From positions 144,758,948 to 144,822,947 of the forward strand of contig NC_134082.1 of assembly GCF_000715075.1 (NCBI RefSeq): DNA of 64,000 nt. Direction: 5' to 3'. The position numbers and the translations under genes are program-made. Source of the stretch: Nicotiana tabacum (taxonomy: Eukaryota; Streptophyta; Magnoliopsida; Solanales; Solanaceae). Below the pieces are notes generated by a model. It had not been told where the DNA came from and searched no databases. It was given only the letters and a program-made list of their open reading frames with translations. Shown here piece by piece: positions 33,895 to 45,184 of the stretch (positions are counted from its first letter, which is position 1; each line of letters starts with the position of its first letter).

Positions 33895-34715
33895 GTAGAT
33901 ATCCTAAATGTTCTTTAATGTCCTTACTAAATACTAATATATCATCTACATATACTAAAACAATCTCTTATATTCTCCAAATATACTATCCATTTTTCGT
34001 TGAAAAATTGGTGGATCTGTTTTTAGTCCAAACGGCATTACCAGCCATTCGAAATGTCCCTCTGGACAAGTAAATGATGTCCATTCGATGCTTTCTTCAT
34101 GCATTTTTACTTGCCAATACCCTGATTTACAGTCAAACTTACTGAATATCTTTTTTCCTTGTATTCTATTTATCAGCTCTATTTTATCTGGTAACTTATA
34201 TCTGTCTGTTCTAGTATTATCATTAAGTCTCTTATAGTTTATTACCATTCTTGTTTTTCCTCTTACTATCTCACTATGATTTCTAACCATGAAAGCTGAT
34301 GACCTGTGTTTAGAAGTAGATCTCCTTATTACACCTAAATTCATAAGTTCTTTAATTTGAATTTTGAAGTCTTCTAAATCTTGATTTGTGGCTCTATTGA
34401 AGCTGTTTTAATTATATATTCTGGATTAATTATATATAATTTATACATAACTTTATTATTTTTCCAATGTTTTAAAGGTGTTTCTCCTATTATTTCTATT
34501 TCATATAATATTCTTATTATATTATCCAGATCTTTTTCATTTTTTATTATTTCTATTTTTTGTATTCCTGTTTTAAAATTGTATAATTATGTTTCGATAT
34601 CTATTAAAATATACTCTTTTTCTAATATATCTTTGTCTTCATTTTTATTTTCTTCTAGTATTAAGGTTTTAGATTCTTCTCTAATCTTGCAGCATGTATT
34701 TTATCTTTGCACTCT
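33895..34715 (-). pseudogene. EPRV fragment V: reverse transcriptase, split by LTR E
   Basis: Caulimovirid RT. The open part 33955-34344 contains RMVINYKRLND, KFDCKSGYWQVKMHEESIEW and MPFGLK. The catalytic YVDD is encoded at 33941-33952, about 40 bases before the E insertion; the gene resumes at 27149. Between 34344 and 34716 the frame is broken several times. Old and defective. Confidence 0.88.
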
Positions 34716-35375
34716 TTACAACATTCTTTTTTGATTTTTTTGCAGGTTTTTCTGGTCTGCATTCAATCGTGTCCTTATCCTGGTTGCAGCTTCTATTTTT
34801 TGTACTGGTGTTTGTGTAATATTTTTAAAAAATATTACTCCATCTCTACTGAGTAGGCAGCTACCATTATTATGTAATATAAAACTTAATCCTAATACAA
34901 AGTCTACATTTATATTTAAGTCTCTTACCCAAATTTTGTCTACCTTGTAGCTAGGTTTATAGAAATTTAAACATGTATTTATAAAGCTAATCTGTGATTT
35001 ATCTACATAATATTTGTATATATTATGGGTTCCATCCATCTGCATAGCCGCAACTGGCTTATCTAACGTTTTGATTAGATTTGGGGGAACTATCTTTTTG
35101 TTTATTATACATCTTGTGCATCCGGAATCTACTAAAGTTAATGTTTCTATTTCGTAATCCTCTATTTTAATTCTTGCTAAAAAAAAATTTGTGCTTAATC
35201 TTTTATCTTCATTACATATCAGCGCATCATAATTTTCTATGCTCATTAGTTCTTCTTCTACTTCTGTTATATTTTCTTTGATGTCTTCCAATTTCTCTTT
35301 TCCTTTTTCCATTTTTTGTATTCTTTTTTCTAATTCATTTACTCTAGCTTCCAGTGTCATTATTCTCAAATTCAT
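34716..35375 (-). pseudogene. EPRV protease region
   Basis: Open for 219 codons. Residues about 8-42 are Glu/Lys-rich with heptad spacing (probable coiled coil). The aspartic protease motif is LVDSGCTRCIINKK with DSG at residues 83-85. In caulimovirids this protease precedes RT in one polyprotein; here frame breaks separate them. Confidence 0.85.
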
Positions 35376-36867
35376 AGTAGAATCATTTATCTCTTGGTAT
35401 TTTTCTTCTTTATTTATTTTTGTTTTAAAATCTTTTTCTATACATGAAATACATCCCTCTAGATAGCATAGTTTACATTTAGCCCTTTTATTTCTACTAG
35501 GGTACCATTTGCATATAAAATACTAATTACTATCTAATCCTTTATTTCTTTCAAAATTATGGGTACATTCCTCCGATATGTTTACAAAAGTATTTTCTTC
35601 TAAATCTAATTTTTTTAATCCTATCTCATTGATTAATTCTTCTTCTTCTGATTCTGAAGTATCTATTTGAGCTTTATCTTCTATATCTACACTTACTATA
35701 GAGTATATATTTTCATTATCTTACATATATTCGTCTACATTTATTAAAGTTTCTTGAAAATCTTCTATTAACTATGAATTTCTTGTCTTATTACTAATCC
35801 TTTTTTGGCACGTATTTGCTAAGTGTTCTACACTACCACAAGTAAAACATTCTAGTTTATTTTTATAGTTTCTATACTTTCTAACATGTCTATCTCTATC
35901 TAGGTATGGTTTTCTAGCTGATGATTTTCTAAGATAATAATTTTTTCTATTGTATCCCTTATTGTATTGAGGTTTATATTTCCTATATTTCTTCTTTTAT
36001 ATTCAGTTTGTCATAACTTTGTGTTGTATACACAGTTGATCTACAGAAACTCATAGTATTCTGTTTTAGTTGTTTTAGTATCTGTGTATGGGTACATTTT
36101 TCTTGTAGTATTTCCATTATATGTTGTACTTTGTGTCCTATAGACCATTTTGCATGAGGATTTTGTATTACCCCCTCTCGTTTATACCATCGTTCTTCTA
36201 TTTCTCTACCTAAAACTCCTGGTAGTTTATTAAATAATTTTTTACCTAGATCCTGATCAAAAGCGTTTCCACTAATAGTACAATAATAAAAATAATCGTT
36301 TAAAAACTTTTTTATGTGAAACCAACTGTTTATGCTTAATTGTTCTAATTTTATTAAAGCGTTCTTCTGTAATACTACTAATCCACTATTTGGATCTTCA
36401 CCTGTGATTAAGCTATGTATTTTATTTGTAAAATTATAAGGATTTGGTCTCATTGCTATTAAGGTTTGAAAGTCTTGTGGAAATTCTGACTTATAGGCTT
36501 CCCATAAACCTTTTGTTGATTCTCCTAAGAAAGTCTCCATATATTTATACATTGTTTCTGCGTCTGTGTCATTATAAGTTTTTATAAAGTCTGCTACTAC
36601 TATTCCTTTCCATAGGTCTATTACTGAGTTCCACATTTGTGGGTCATGAGCAGCTATATTTAGTATTTTACCCTTACTTCCTCCTTCCTGTAATCTTATA
36701 GGTTCTTCTATAGGCATTATTTTTCCTGATGGTTTTACATTTTCTATTTCTGTCTCTTGATCTACTCTATATACTCTTCTTCTAGGTACATTTCTAGTGC
36801 TAGTATCTATTGTACTTTGATGAGTTGTTCTCTGAAATGGGCTTGGACTAGAACTAGTTGATTCCAT
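35376..36867 (-). pseudogene. EPRV coat protein (TVCV-like), 3' part broken
   Basis: Capsid and nucleic-acid-binding protein. The 294-codon ORF 35983-36867 is followed in broken frames by the zinc knuckle CFTCGSVEHLANTC (C-x2-C-x4-H-x4-C, about 35810-35860) and an acidic tail. It begins 8 bases after the movement-protein ORF stop. Fragment I at 25187 derives from a related copy. Family placement from motif content and gene order; the exact virus species is not established. Confidence 0.8.
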
Positions 36868-36875
36868 TAATTCTT

Positions 36876-38105
36876 TTAGAGATTCTTTTTTTGTTTCTTC
36901 ATAACTATCTTGTATTTCTTCAAAGATCTGATCGAATTTATCCGATTTTTTCTGTGAAATATTTTCTTTTCTATATCCCAGTTATCTATTCTTAATTCGC
37001 ATTTCTTAAAATGTTCTTCTACTTCGCTTAAGGTTAATTTTTCAAGTTTACATCTTTTACACTGGAAAGTCTTATTTTTATTTTCTTTAACTAGTCTCCT
37101 TACTTTTTCTAAGGCTATGTCTACTTCAAGTTCGTCTTGTATTATTTCAACATTCATAAATTCAGTATCGTTATCTTCTACCGTACTTTCAGTTCCATCA
37201 TCTATTTCTTTATGGGTAGAATAATTATAATCAGTAAACCTAATTGAAGTTTTTCCTTTTGAATTGGTATATATCAAATGTGATTCTGGTTTAAATATTT
37301 TTGGCTTTGCAAAATCTTCTAGATTCCATTCTAATCTAGCATATTCTTCTGGGTTTATCTTAATAGGTTTTATTAATTTTATCCCTTTATTTTCCATTAT
37401 TTCGACTGCATTGTCTACTTTAATTTTAAATTTTGTATTATTATTAGTTGTCATTTTTCCTATGAAACCTACACATATCAGTAGATTATTTCCATTATTC
37501 ATTTCTTCATATCCTTTAGTATGTATTTCTATTTTAATATTTTTTCCAAATTCTGCTAAATTTATCATGAAATCTGGGCTAATATAAAATATTCCTCCAT
37601 TATTGGTCATGTGTACTTCTGTTAAACCTATTATAGATTTCTTTTGATCTGACCATCTGTCATCATATACTACTATTAGTACTTTAGTTCCTAAATTCTT
37701 TCTAGTTAATCCTTTTAATCCGATTACTATTAATCCCATATGCATTAAATTCTTTTTATAATTTTTTATTTGTCGCACTGATTCTGGATTAATTAAATTT
37801 AATGTTGCAACTTTATTTCCTATGGCTGATAATTGCTCTTCTCTATAATGTCTATATAGTTGAGAATTATTTGAAAAATATCCTGTATTATATAATATTC
37901 TCGGATTAAGTAACCTTAGTTGATTTTGTTGAAAAATTTGTATGCCTTTGTCAATATCTATTATTTCGTCTAATTTCTGATTTTCTTCTTGTCTTTTTCT
38001 AGTTAAAATTCTTGCTAACATATTATTACCTGTTCTATTATCTGAAAAACTTATTCGTGATCTTTCTTCGTTCATTGTTCTTGACCTACCTGGAAAAAGG
38101 TCCAT
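36876..38105 (-). pseudogene. EPRV movement protein (30K-type)
   Basis: 409-codon open stretch resembling caulimovirid 30K-superfamily movement proteins, which carry virus through plasmodesmata. The central part contains GLIVIGLKGLTRKNLGTK and MTNNGGIFYISPDF, then a C-terminal Cys pair (CKRCKLEKL) with a His and Cys further on that may bind zinc. A frame change near 36955, in an A-rich run, gives the present stop and separates this ORF from the coat protein, which suggests one longer ORF originally. The N-terminal reading overlaps the small ORF upstream by 34 bases. Confidence 0.8.
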
Positions 38106-38270
38106 TTTTGTGGTGGTTTTCTGAATTTAAGTCTATCTTTTTGCGGTGTTATTTTTACTCTTTTTAATTGTTCTATTAAATCGTCTACTTTTGGAATTTC
38201 AGTTTTTACCTCTTTTTCTTTATAGTTTGAGTCTTCTTTAATATGGTCGTTCAAAGCTGTCAACATTCAA
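38072..38270 (-). pseudogene. EPRV 5'-most ORF fragment
   Basis: 64-codon ORF, charged and Lys/Glu-rich, ending inside the movement-protein start. It is probably the first viral ORF or the N-terminus of the same polyprotein. Viral wording stops near 38270 and host-like sequence begins. Confidence 0.5.
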
Positions 38271-38569
38271 GCTTCAATGATAGTTAGAACTTGCTCAATT
38301 CACCCAAGTAGATAAATTGCACTGAGTTAACTTCATTATTATTGTCAAAATTGATCTTAACGTAGATTAGTTTATGTCTTCTCTCATAAAGTATGGTAAT
38401 GGAATGAAAATAAACTGATTAGAAAAGTGGAATGAAAGAATGAGACAAAGGATTGATTGAACTCTGGCTTGCATATTTCACTTCCATATCTTACAAAATT
38501 GGTTTTCAAGAATTGGCATATCTATAAAAAATGGATGCCTGAAATATTACTAATAATGTACAAGATCTT

Positions 38570-39460
38570 CTAAGGAGTAAGGATGTTAAGGAGGCAGACC
38601 CTGTTTCTGATCAATAACCTTGACAACCTATCTATGCCAGCCTCTAGACTCTGAAGACCAGCATTTAATATCTGCAACTTTTTCTGGAACATTGGCACAT
38701 CAACTTTAAAATCATTGCTGTGAATTTTAGAATAAAGAGAAAAATCAACACACTCCACCTCATTGATTGTGTTTTCATCTCCCTTGACAGCTGATTTTGT
38801 GACAAGCATCTTTGATATCAATGACCACCCGTTTTTCTTCGCGTTTGAAGCTGGCGCGGACAAGAAAGATAGTTGGGATCTTAGAACTGAGATGGTCAAA
38901 GCAGATACTTCTCTTAACACTGCACTTAGCTTAGATAAAGACTGATCAGAATCTACTTGAGGAGATGATTCTATCTTGTTTTCTACTATTTGTTTTAGTG
39001 TTTTGAGGTTCTTGGCTATATCCTTCTTCACTTTCTTTCTAAAACTAATATATGCATCGAAGCAATTTTGTGTGCTTGAGTCTCCAACTTTTCTCCTCAG
39101 TGCTGATTGAAGATCTTGCACTTGTTCTTTCATCATCAAGACTAACTCCCTCGTCGTGCCACACGAGTCTATTAATCCAACAGAGGACTCAAGAGCTTCT
39201 TCTACTAATCTTCCCGTTTGATGTTTGAGGAGAGCTTGTTGAGTTGTCGGGGACTCGAGAAGATCTTTAACACAATTATACAACTCTGCTAGCCCTACAA
39301 TGCCTTCTTGAATGGTGTTTAAACTAAGAGGAGTTGCTGTTGATGAAATAGATGAGGATTCCCATGTTTTTAGCCTGTTTAGCTCAATCTCAACTTTGAG
39401 ATACTCTGGCTGTGATCGAGAAGGAAAACTAATAGACCTAACATGACTTGAAATAGCCAT
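38570..39460 (-). CDS. DUF241-family protein (host gene, intact)
   Basis: Single-exon gene of 296 codons, ATG at 39460, stop TAG at 38570; the length is normal for the family. DUF241 proteins occur only in plants and have no assigned biochemical role. Family hallmarks seen: an N-terminal SFPSRSQPEYLKVEIELNRL, then TIQEGIVGLAELYNCVKDLL, SPTTQQALLKHQTG, the block LIDSCGTTRELVLMMKEQVQ and LQSALRRKVGD, then a Ser-rich hinge and a helical, Leu-rich C-terminus likely to form coiled coil. There is no signal peptide or membrane segment. It has the only sustained, motif-complete host ORF in the window, flanked on both sides by mobile DNA. In other plants members often occur in clusters; here it stands alone. 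The start is supported by a TATA box 76 bases upstream. Confidence 0.9.
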   Translation of the reverse strand: MAISSHVRSISFPSRSQPEYLKVEIELNRLKTWESSSISSTATPLSLNTIQEGIVGLAELYNCVKDLLESPTTQQALLKHQTGRLVEEALESSVGLIDSCGTTRELVLMMKEQVQDLQSALRRKVGDSSTQNCFDAYISFRKKVKKDIAKNLKTLKQIVENKIESSPQVDSDQSLSKLSAVLREVSALTISVLRSQLSFLSAPASNAKKNGWSLISKMLVTKSAVKGDENTINEVECVDFSLYSKIHSNDFKVDVPMFQKKLQILNAGLQSLEAGIDRLSRLLIRNRVCLLNILTP

Positions 39461-39535
39461 CTCTAAGAGTTATTATGTTAGCTAATGCTGAAACTTAGTG
39501 GTCAAGTGAATGCTAGAAAATGATGCTTGCCTCTA

Positions 39536-39543
39536 CTTATATC
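39536..39543 (-). promoter_or_regulatory. Putative TATA box of the DUF241 gene
   Basis: GATATAAG on minus, 76 bases upstream of the ATG, giving a predicted 5' UTR of about 45 bases. Position fits a plant core promoter; not otherwise tested. Confidence 0.5.
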
Positions 39544-39549
39544 AAAGTA

Positions 39550-40547
39550 ATGTTAATGTGGTTATGTGGATCTTCCTATTTTTTTCAATGATTGTAGTGA
39601 TGTTTATTGGTGTAGCCAACAGCCGGCAGCCACAATTGTTTTTGTTTCTTGGGTCTAAAATAGGTTACATTAGGCTCTAGTCCCTTTTTCCAATAGTGAT
39701 TCTGACATTGAAATAGTTAAGTATATTGTTGCCGCCCCAATCATTATGTGAAACCAACCTCACTGCCTGAGATTGAATCATTGAAATATGAAAATGGTAT
39801 CTTTTAGTAGTTATGCCTACTACAACTCTTGTAAGTTTCAACATTACCAGCTGGCTCTTGATTCTTGCTGGATTGAAAGAACACAAATCCAAGATGTCCC
39901 AATTAGTAAACTCATAATTTCACCAGGAAAATTACAATATGAAACACTGGATTTTGTGCTCTTCAATTACAGCCTTGCACAATCAGTGTAGTGTCTGCAG
40001 TTGTTCTTATGAGTTTTTTTTCTGCAAAGAGAAACAAAATCCACTGCCTATTGAAATATTTTAACCAAAACTGCATCTGGTAACAAAAAAGATTGTGGGT
40101 GCTTCATGATACATAGGCATCAAAAAAAATTCGAACAATTTCCAACAAACACTCTATCTATTTTATTCAATCTGGATATTAATTTAGTTCATTGTACAAT
40201 GCAACTGTGAGTGAAAGAATTAATTTTCAGTTCATAGTGCTTTATGTCAGATGGAATCTTCTGAGATTTAAAGTTTATGGGTTCTGAATTTATAATGGAA
40301 CTCATAATTCGTCTAGTTAGTGATTTCACATATATATACATATTTAATAAATTTTCTAATACAAATATATTGTCTAAGCAAAAATTACTCAATTCGGCCT
40401 AACATGTACCTACTAGGCTAATTCCGCCCCTGCTCATAACCATCCATTTTTTGTATAAATATCTGCTTATATCTTTGTCTTACTATTAATGCATGTCTTC
40501 TATATATTATTCCTTGGCTAAATACTAATCGGATTATTAGCTAGAGA
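39550..40547. other. Gene-free flank upstream of DUF241
   Basis: AT-rich intergenic sequence. Only short chance ORFs; no recognisable repeat or RNA gene seen. Upstream control elements of the DUF241 gene would lie here. Confidence 0.6.
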
Positions 40548-40903
40548 TGTTCGTAATGTTGCGGAAACCAAATGTATATAGTGTGAATGAGTCACAACTA
40601 CTATATCAAAAATTATGACAGCCACCAAATAATAAATAAGACAATGAAACAACAATAAAAGGAATACTAGAATTTACGAGGTTCGGCTAATTTTGCCTAC
40701 TTCCTCGGACACAATCAATATTTTATTTCACTCCAAAATACAAGTGAAATAATACTAAAGAGAGAAGATACAAATGCCTTAAGAAGATGAGGAGGCAAAT
40801 GAGAGGTGCGTTTAAATTCTAAACATTAGGCCTCCTTTTATAGGGTGAAATTCCCACCCAATTTTCTCCCCAACCGATGTGGGATGTTTTGACATATTCA
40901 ACA
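40548..40903 (-). repeat. Copia-like short LTR (probable solo LTR or TRIM)
   Basis: On minus it starts TGTTGAATATGTC followed by CCCACATCGG, has CCTATAAAAGG (40834-40843, minus) as TATA box, and ends ...TTACGAACA. This structure is common in Copia-type and small LTR elements of plants. The flanks AGAGA/CGTAA do not match, so boundaries may be off or the duplication lost. Confidence 0.5.
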
Positions 40904-42704
40904 CGTAAAACTATCCCCTTTATACAACTCCTGAGACCGTTAATCAATAAAGCAGTAAAATTAATGTAAGTTTAAACCTTGAAGCTGTTAAACATCATTA
41001 GGACAGGAATCTGAAACTAATTTGGTGATGTTTAGTCAACCATAAACATTCTTGTCTTGATATCTGTCACTATCATGTTTTTCTTATAACTAAGAATAAT
41101 GAACATGCACTAAACAATTATTGTTTTAGGTATTACTATATGTTTGCATTATAATCGTTGCATATTTTTCCTATGAACCAAATGATCCCTAACAGATCAA
41201 GCCCAGGGTTGGCATCACGATCTGTATCTAATCATTATACCATTTGATTCCTAAATTATGGTGAGAAGATTTAGGAGTGTGTTATATCCGTACGTGATAA
41301 TGTTCTCCAGTACAGCTAAGTACCAAAAAATACTTTAGTTGAATAAATAATACAATTCTTTCTTCACGATGATTAATTAGTGCAGTATTGGTATTTTATT
41401 TTTTTAATTTGAACCAGAAATTGCTAGGAGTATTATTTTATGCAATTATCAGCACACATGATTGAAAAGTTATCTTTGCTAAATTAGTCAGGGTCGACAT
41501 GATTAGTTTTGAGTTAGATTTGAGAACAGAAATACAGAAAACATCCGATTTCTGATGCATAACAATTTCTTTTTAAACATTATGATGAAGATTATCCAGC
41601 TTAACGATGACCTTTCCAAACATGATACACACAATTGAGCTTTTGGAATGCATTTTCTAGCGACCTTCAGCTAAAATTTGAAATTAAAAAAATTAAGGTA
41701 AGTCGCATATATAGCAAAGGGGACCTACTGTTATTATAAAGAACCCCAAATTTCCAGGCGAATTCCAATTCCTCGTAGTGGTAATTATAATGAACACCAA
41801 AATTTCATGCCTGAAGAAGAAACTTCTTTTGGTTACGTGGCACTTTATTTCGAATGGGATGTGTTAACCAAAATTGTGGCACCAATTCGCGTAGTGCTTA
41901 CTATACAAGCAACAGAGCCCAACTGTATAAACAATACAACATTAAGTAACTAAATTCAGTAACATTAATATGATAACAAATAATTTTATAACTTTACTAG
42001 TCTGATGAAATTAACTCAAAAAGAAGCAGATGGACCTAACATGACACTGAAATTCAAGAGCTTAAAATGAGCTATAGGTTTTCTAACAATTTAGAACACA
42101 TAAACTTTAAATTTTAATTCGCTTCTAAGTAGGCATCTTTAGAGTTATTTGGATGTCGATTAAAATAACTCAAAGATGAAGTGAATGCTGAAGACGAAAT
42201 GAAGCTTTCGGCCTACTTTTATGAATCCAATTTCAATGAGGAAACAGAATCCATGCAAATTAAACACTGTGGTCTCCTTTTCTTTTTCCACTATTTAATT
42301 TGTTTCTGTGCAATAATGATAGCTATTTTTCTTTTGGAAGAGGAAACAGGATTACAAGGTGAGAAATCGAATACTTACCATGAAAGTTCGAGTAGCCAAT
42401 CAACAAGCTACTGAGATTTCCAACCAGTGGTATCCATTTGCCAACTGTCGATAGTCTATTACAGTAATTTTTGTCCCCTTCAAATCTTGTGTGTCACAAA
42501 ATAGGCTACTAACAAATTGATTCAATCAATCTGGTGTACATCATCTCAGCTAGAGAGAAACAGGACAGAAAATGCCTTTTTGCAGCCCCACTCATCAGTG
42601 AAAAGATTTCCTACTCTACAGTCCAGGAGGCATATTCTAGCAAGTTGTTTTTTCCAGATAAAAAACTCTCAACTTTTGATATGCGTAGCTGGCCTATTAT
42701 TTTT
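40904..42704. other. Gene-free AT-rich DNA
   Basis: No conserved ORF, RNA gene or clear repeat recognised. A 77-codon ORF at 42181-42414 has one hydrophobic stretch but no recognisable family, and I regard it as chance. Confidence 0.55.
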
Positions 42705-44950
42705 GCTGAGTCCGAAACCGAAGTATTATTTTTTTGGATTCAAAAGACCCTTTTAGGTGAAAAAAATTTAGTTACCAAAATATATAAAACGCGATTTTAG
42801 ACCACGTTTTACCTTAACAGTCGTTTGGGACGTTAAAGTAAAACATAGTTTAACACTGCGTTTTACAAAAACGTGGTTCACAGCCGCGTTTTCTGTGGTC
42901 TCCCTTTCTACCCATAAAGGAAAGGAAAGGTGAGTAATGCTTGGGTCCCACTCGGCCATTGAGTCTATTTGCTGAGGAGATGAGTACATGAGCAGTGAAT
43001 TCTTTGTCCGTAGATGCCAATTTAAGGGCGTGGGTGTACAACTGTGGTACATTGGGAGATTATTTGTACAATCTTTATCAGCCTCTTTTACTTTTCCATT
43101 TCTTTTGTGAAAAATAAATATTAGTGTGTCTAATTGAAGACGAAATTTAAGAAATTAAAATTGACATATTATTATGTGTCGCAATACTAAACGTGACATA
43201 ATATATCATGGTCCTCAATATTTCATGTCACTTTTAGCATAGTTTTTAGATATAAAAAAGTGATAATATCTTTTGAAGTTTACTTTATATATATACACAT
43301 AATAATTGTATACTGTAATTTTTTTGTGTAATTTACGACTTGATAATATGTCATTCACTATATTTATAGGCTACTATAGTCCACGCTCGTTGTAAATAAT
43401 TGTCGGTAACTGACTTTTAGCTTAAGAGTCTAATAATCCCTGTCTTAAAGTATCTATCGTGTTTCTATTTTACACGCTCATTAAAAAAATACTAAATAAA
43501 AGTTTTTTTATTATTTTTACCCTTATTTATACCCTAAAATATAATCTCTCTTAATTTAATATTTACTCATAATTGAGATATTTGTAGTCAGAAAATAATT
43601 AATATTAAAGGTAAAATAGAAAAAAAAATAATTAATTCAGTCTTGAACTTCTAAAATGACAAATAATTTTAGAAGACTATTTTTAGAAACCATAACAGAT
43701 GATTTGAGACGGATGGAGTATTTGGCTTAGCTAAATTTAAATATTCCTAATGTATGTGGTAGTGTTTGACTCTGTATTATATTTAAGAATGAATAAAACC
43801 TTTGAATTTTATGATCTAAAACGAACTATAGATATTTAATGTGGTTGCAATTATTTCATTATAGACAAAGTAGAAAATTTAAATATCCTTGAAGTTGTTA
43901 ACAACAAAAACAACTTATTGTTGCTATGTTTTTAATTATAATTATTTCAGATACAAATTATTTTGTGTCTCAATGGACTATAAGGAATTCTTTCCTTTTA
44001 CCTCATCTTATCATCATACGGTACAATATTTTAAAATATGATATCACAATTTTTTCAACGTATTAAGCAGTTTATATTTATAAAAAATTTCTGTCAAAGA
44101 TGATCCCAAATTTACGTGTGCTATTGGAATAAGAAAGAAAGAATAAAGTATGAAAAATCTGGTTTTAGTATAATGAGGTGCAAACAGGAGACACATGCAA
44201 CCCCAAAGGATGATTTGCAAGACCGGGGATAGAAATGTGTTGTGAAGAATGGCAGCTTTAGAGGCAATTAAAGATTGACGAAGGAAGAAAACTGGCTTTG
44301 GGTTTTGAAATATATATTTAATTCTGTCGATTTTCCTATTTTTTCACGCATACAGTTTCAATAAAAGTTATTTTTAAAAAAAAACGTTTGAATATGTTTT
44401 GTTTGCGAAAATAGATTCTGCGTTTGAAAGCAAAACAAAGAAAAAATCAGTAATACCTTTTCTCGTGACAAACAAAAACCGAACACTGGCAAAAATTAAA
44501 GCATAAATGAAATATAAAAGAAAAGAATAAAACAAAACATGCTGTTGTTCCAACAAGAGGCATGCAATTAAGTTAATTTATTCTCAATAGTTTGACCCAA
44601 CCTGAATTTTTCCTCAGACTTATTTCATATTTTTTTATTTGCTTTTATTTATTAAAAAAAGAAATAAATTTCATTACAAGCTAAAATAAACTGCAAAAAT
44701 GGTCCTTGGAGTTAACAGGACTTTCTTTGTCGTGGAACAAATGGCGATTGAGAAAGAAATAAAAGACAAAGCAGTAGAAAACGCGGATGTGAACCGCGTT
44801 TTTATTTAACTGCGTTTTTGTAAAATCGCATTTTACCGTAACAATGTGGTTCAAAACCGTGTTTTGCATATTTTGGTAACGAAATTTTTTTTTCTATCTA
44901 AAAATGTATTTTGTGTCCAAAAAGATTACATTTCGGTTCAGAACTCCATT
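42705..44950. mobile_element. Long inverted-repeat (foldback) element, unclassified
   Basis: 42705-42895 and the reverse complement of about 44760-44950 align over roughly 180 bp with moderate identity. Shared runs include GTTACCAAAATAT, AAAACGC and CCGCGTTTTCT. The 1.86 kb between them is AT-rich, with no ORF like a transposase. It looks like a non-autonomous DNA transposon with long terminal inverted repeats. No target duplication could be identified, so ends are approximate. Confidence 0.6.
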
Positions 44951-45184
44951 TTCGCCTGGTACGTACCATGATGAAAACCATTAAATGAATGATTTTCATA
45001 TGGAGAAAAATTCATTGGGGCAGTATTAATTATAAAAATTACACGAGCTCTATTTTGGTCGCTCCCACTTAATAGATACCCACTTTTTAAAAAAAAAAAA
45101 ATTTAACTTGTACCCAATGTTTAAAGAACTTCAGTCCTCTTTCTTCTTCTTCTTCTTTGGGTAACAATGAGTGTATATGCTCTT

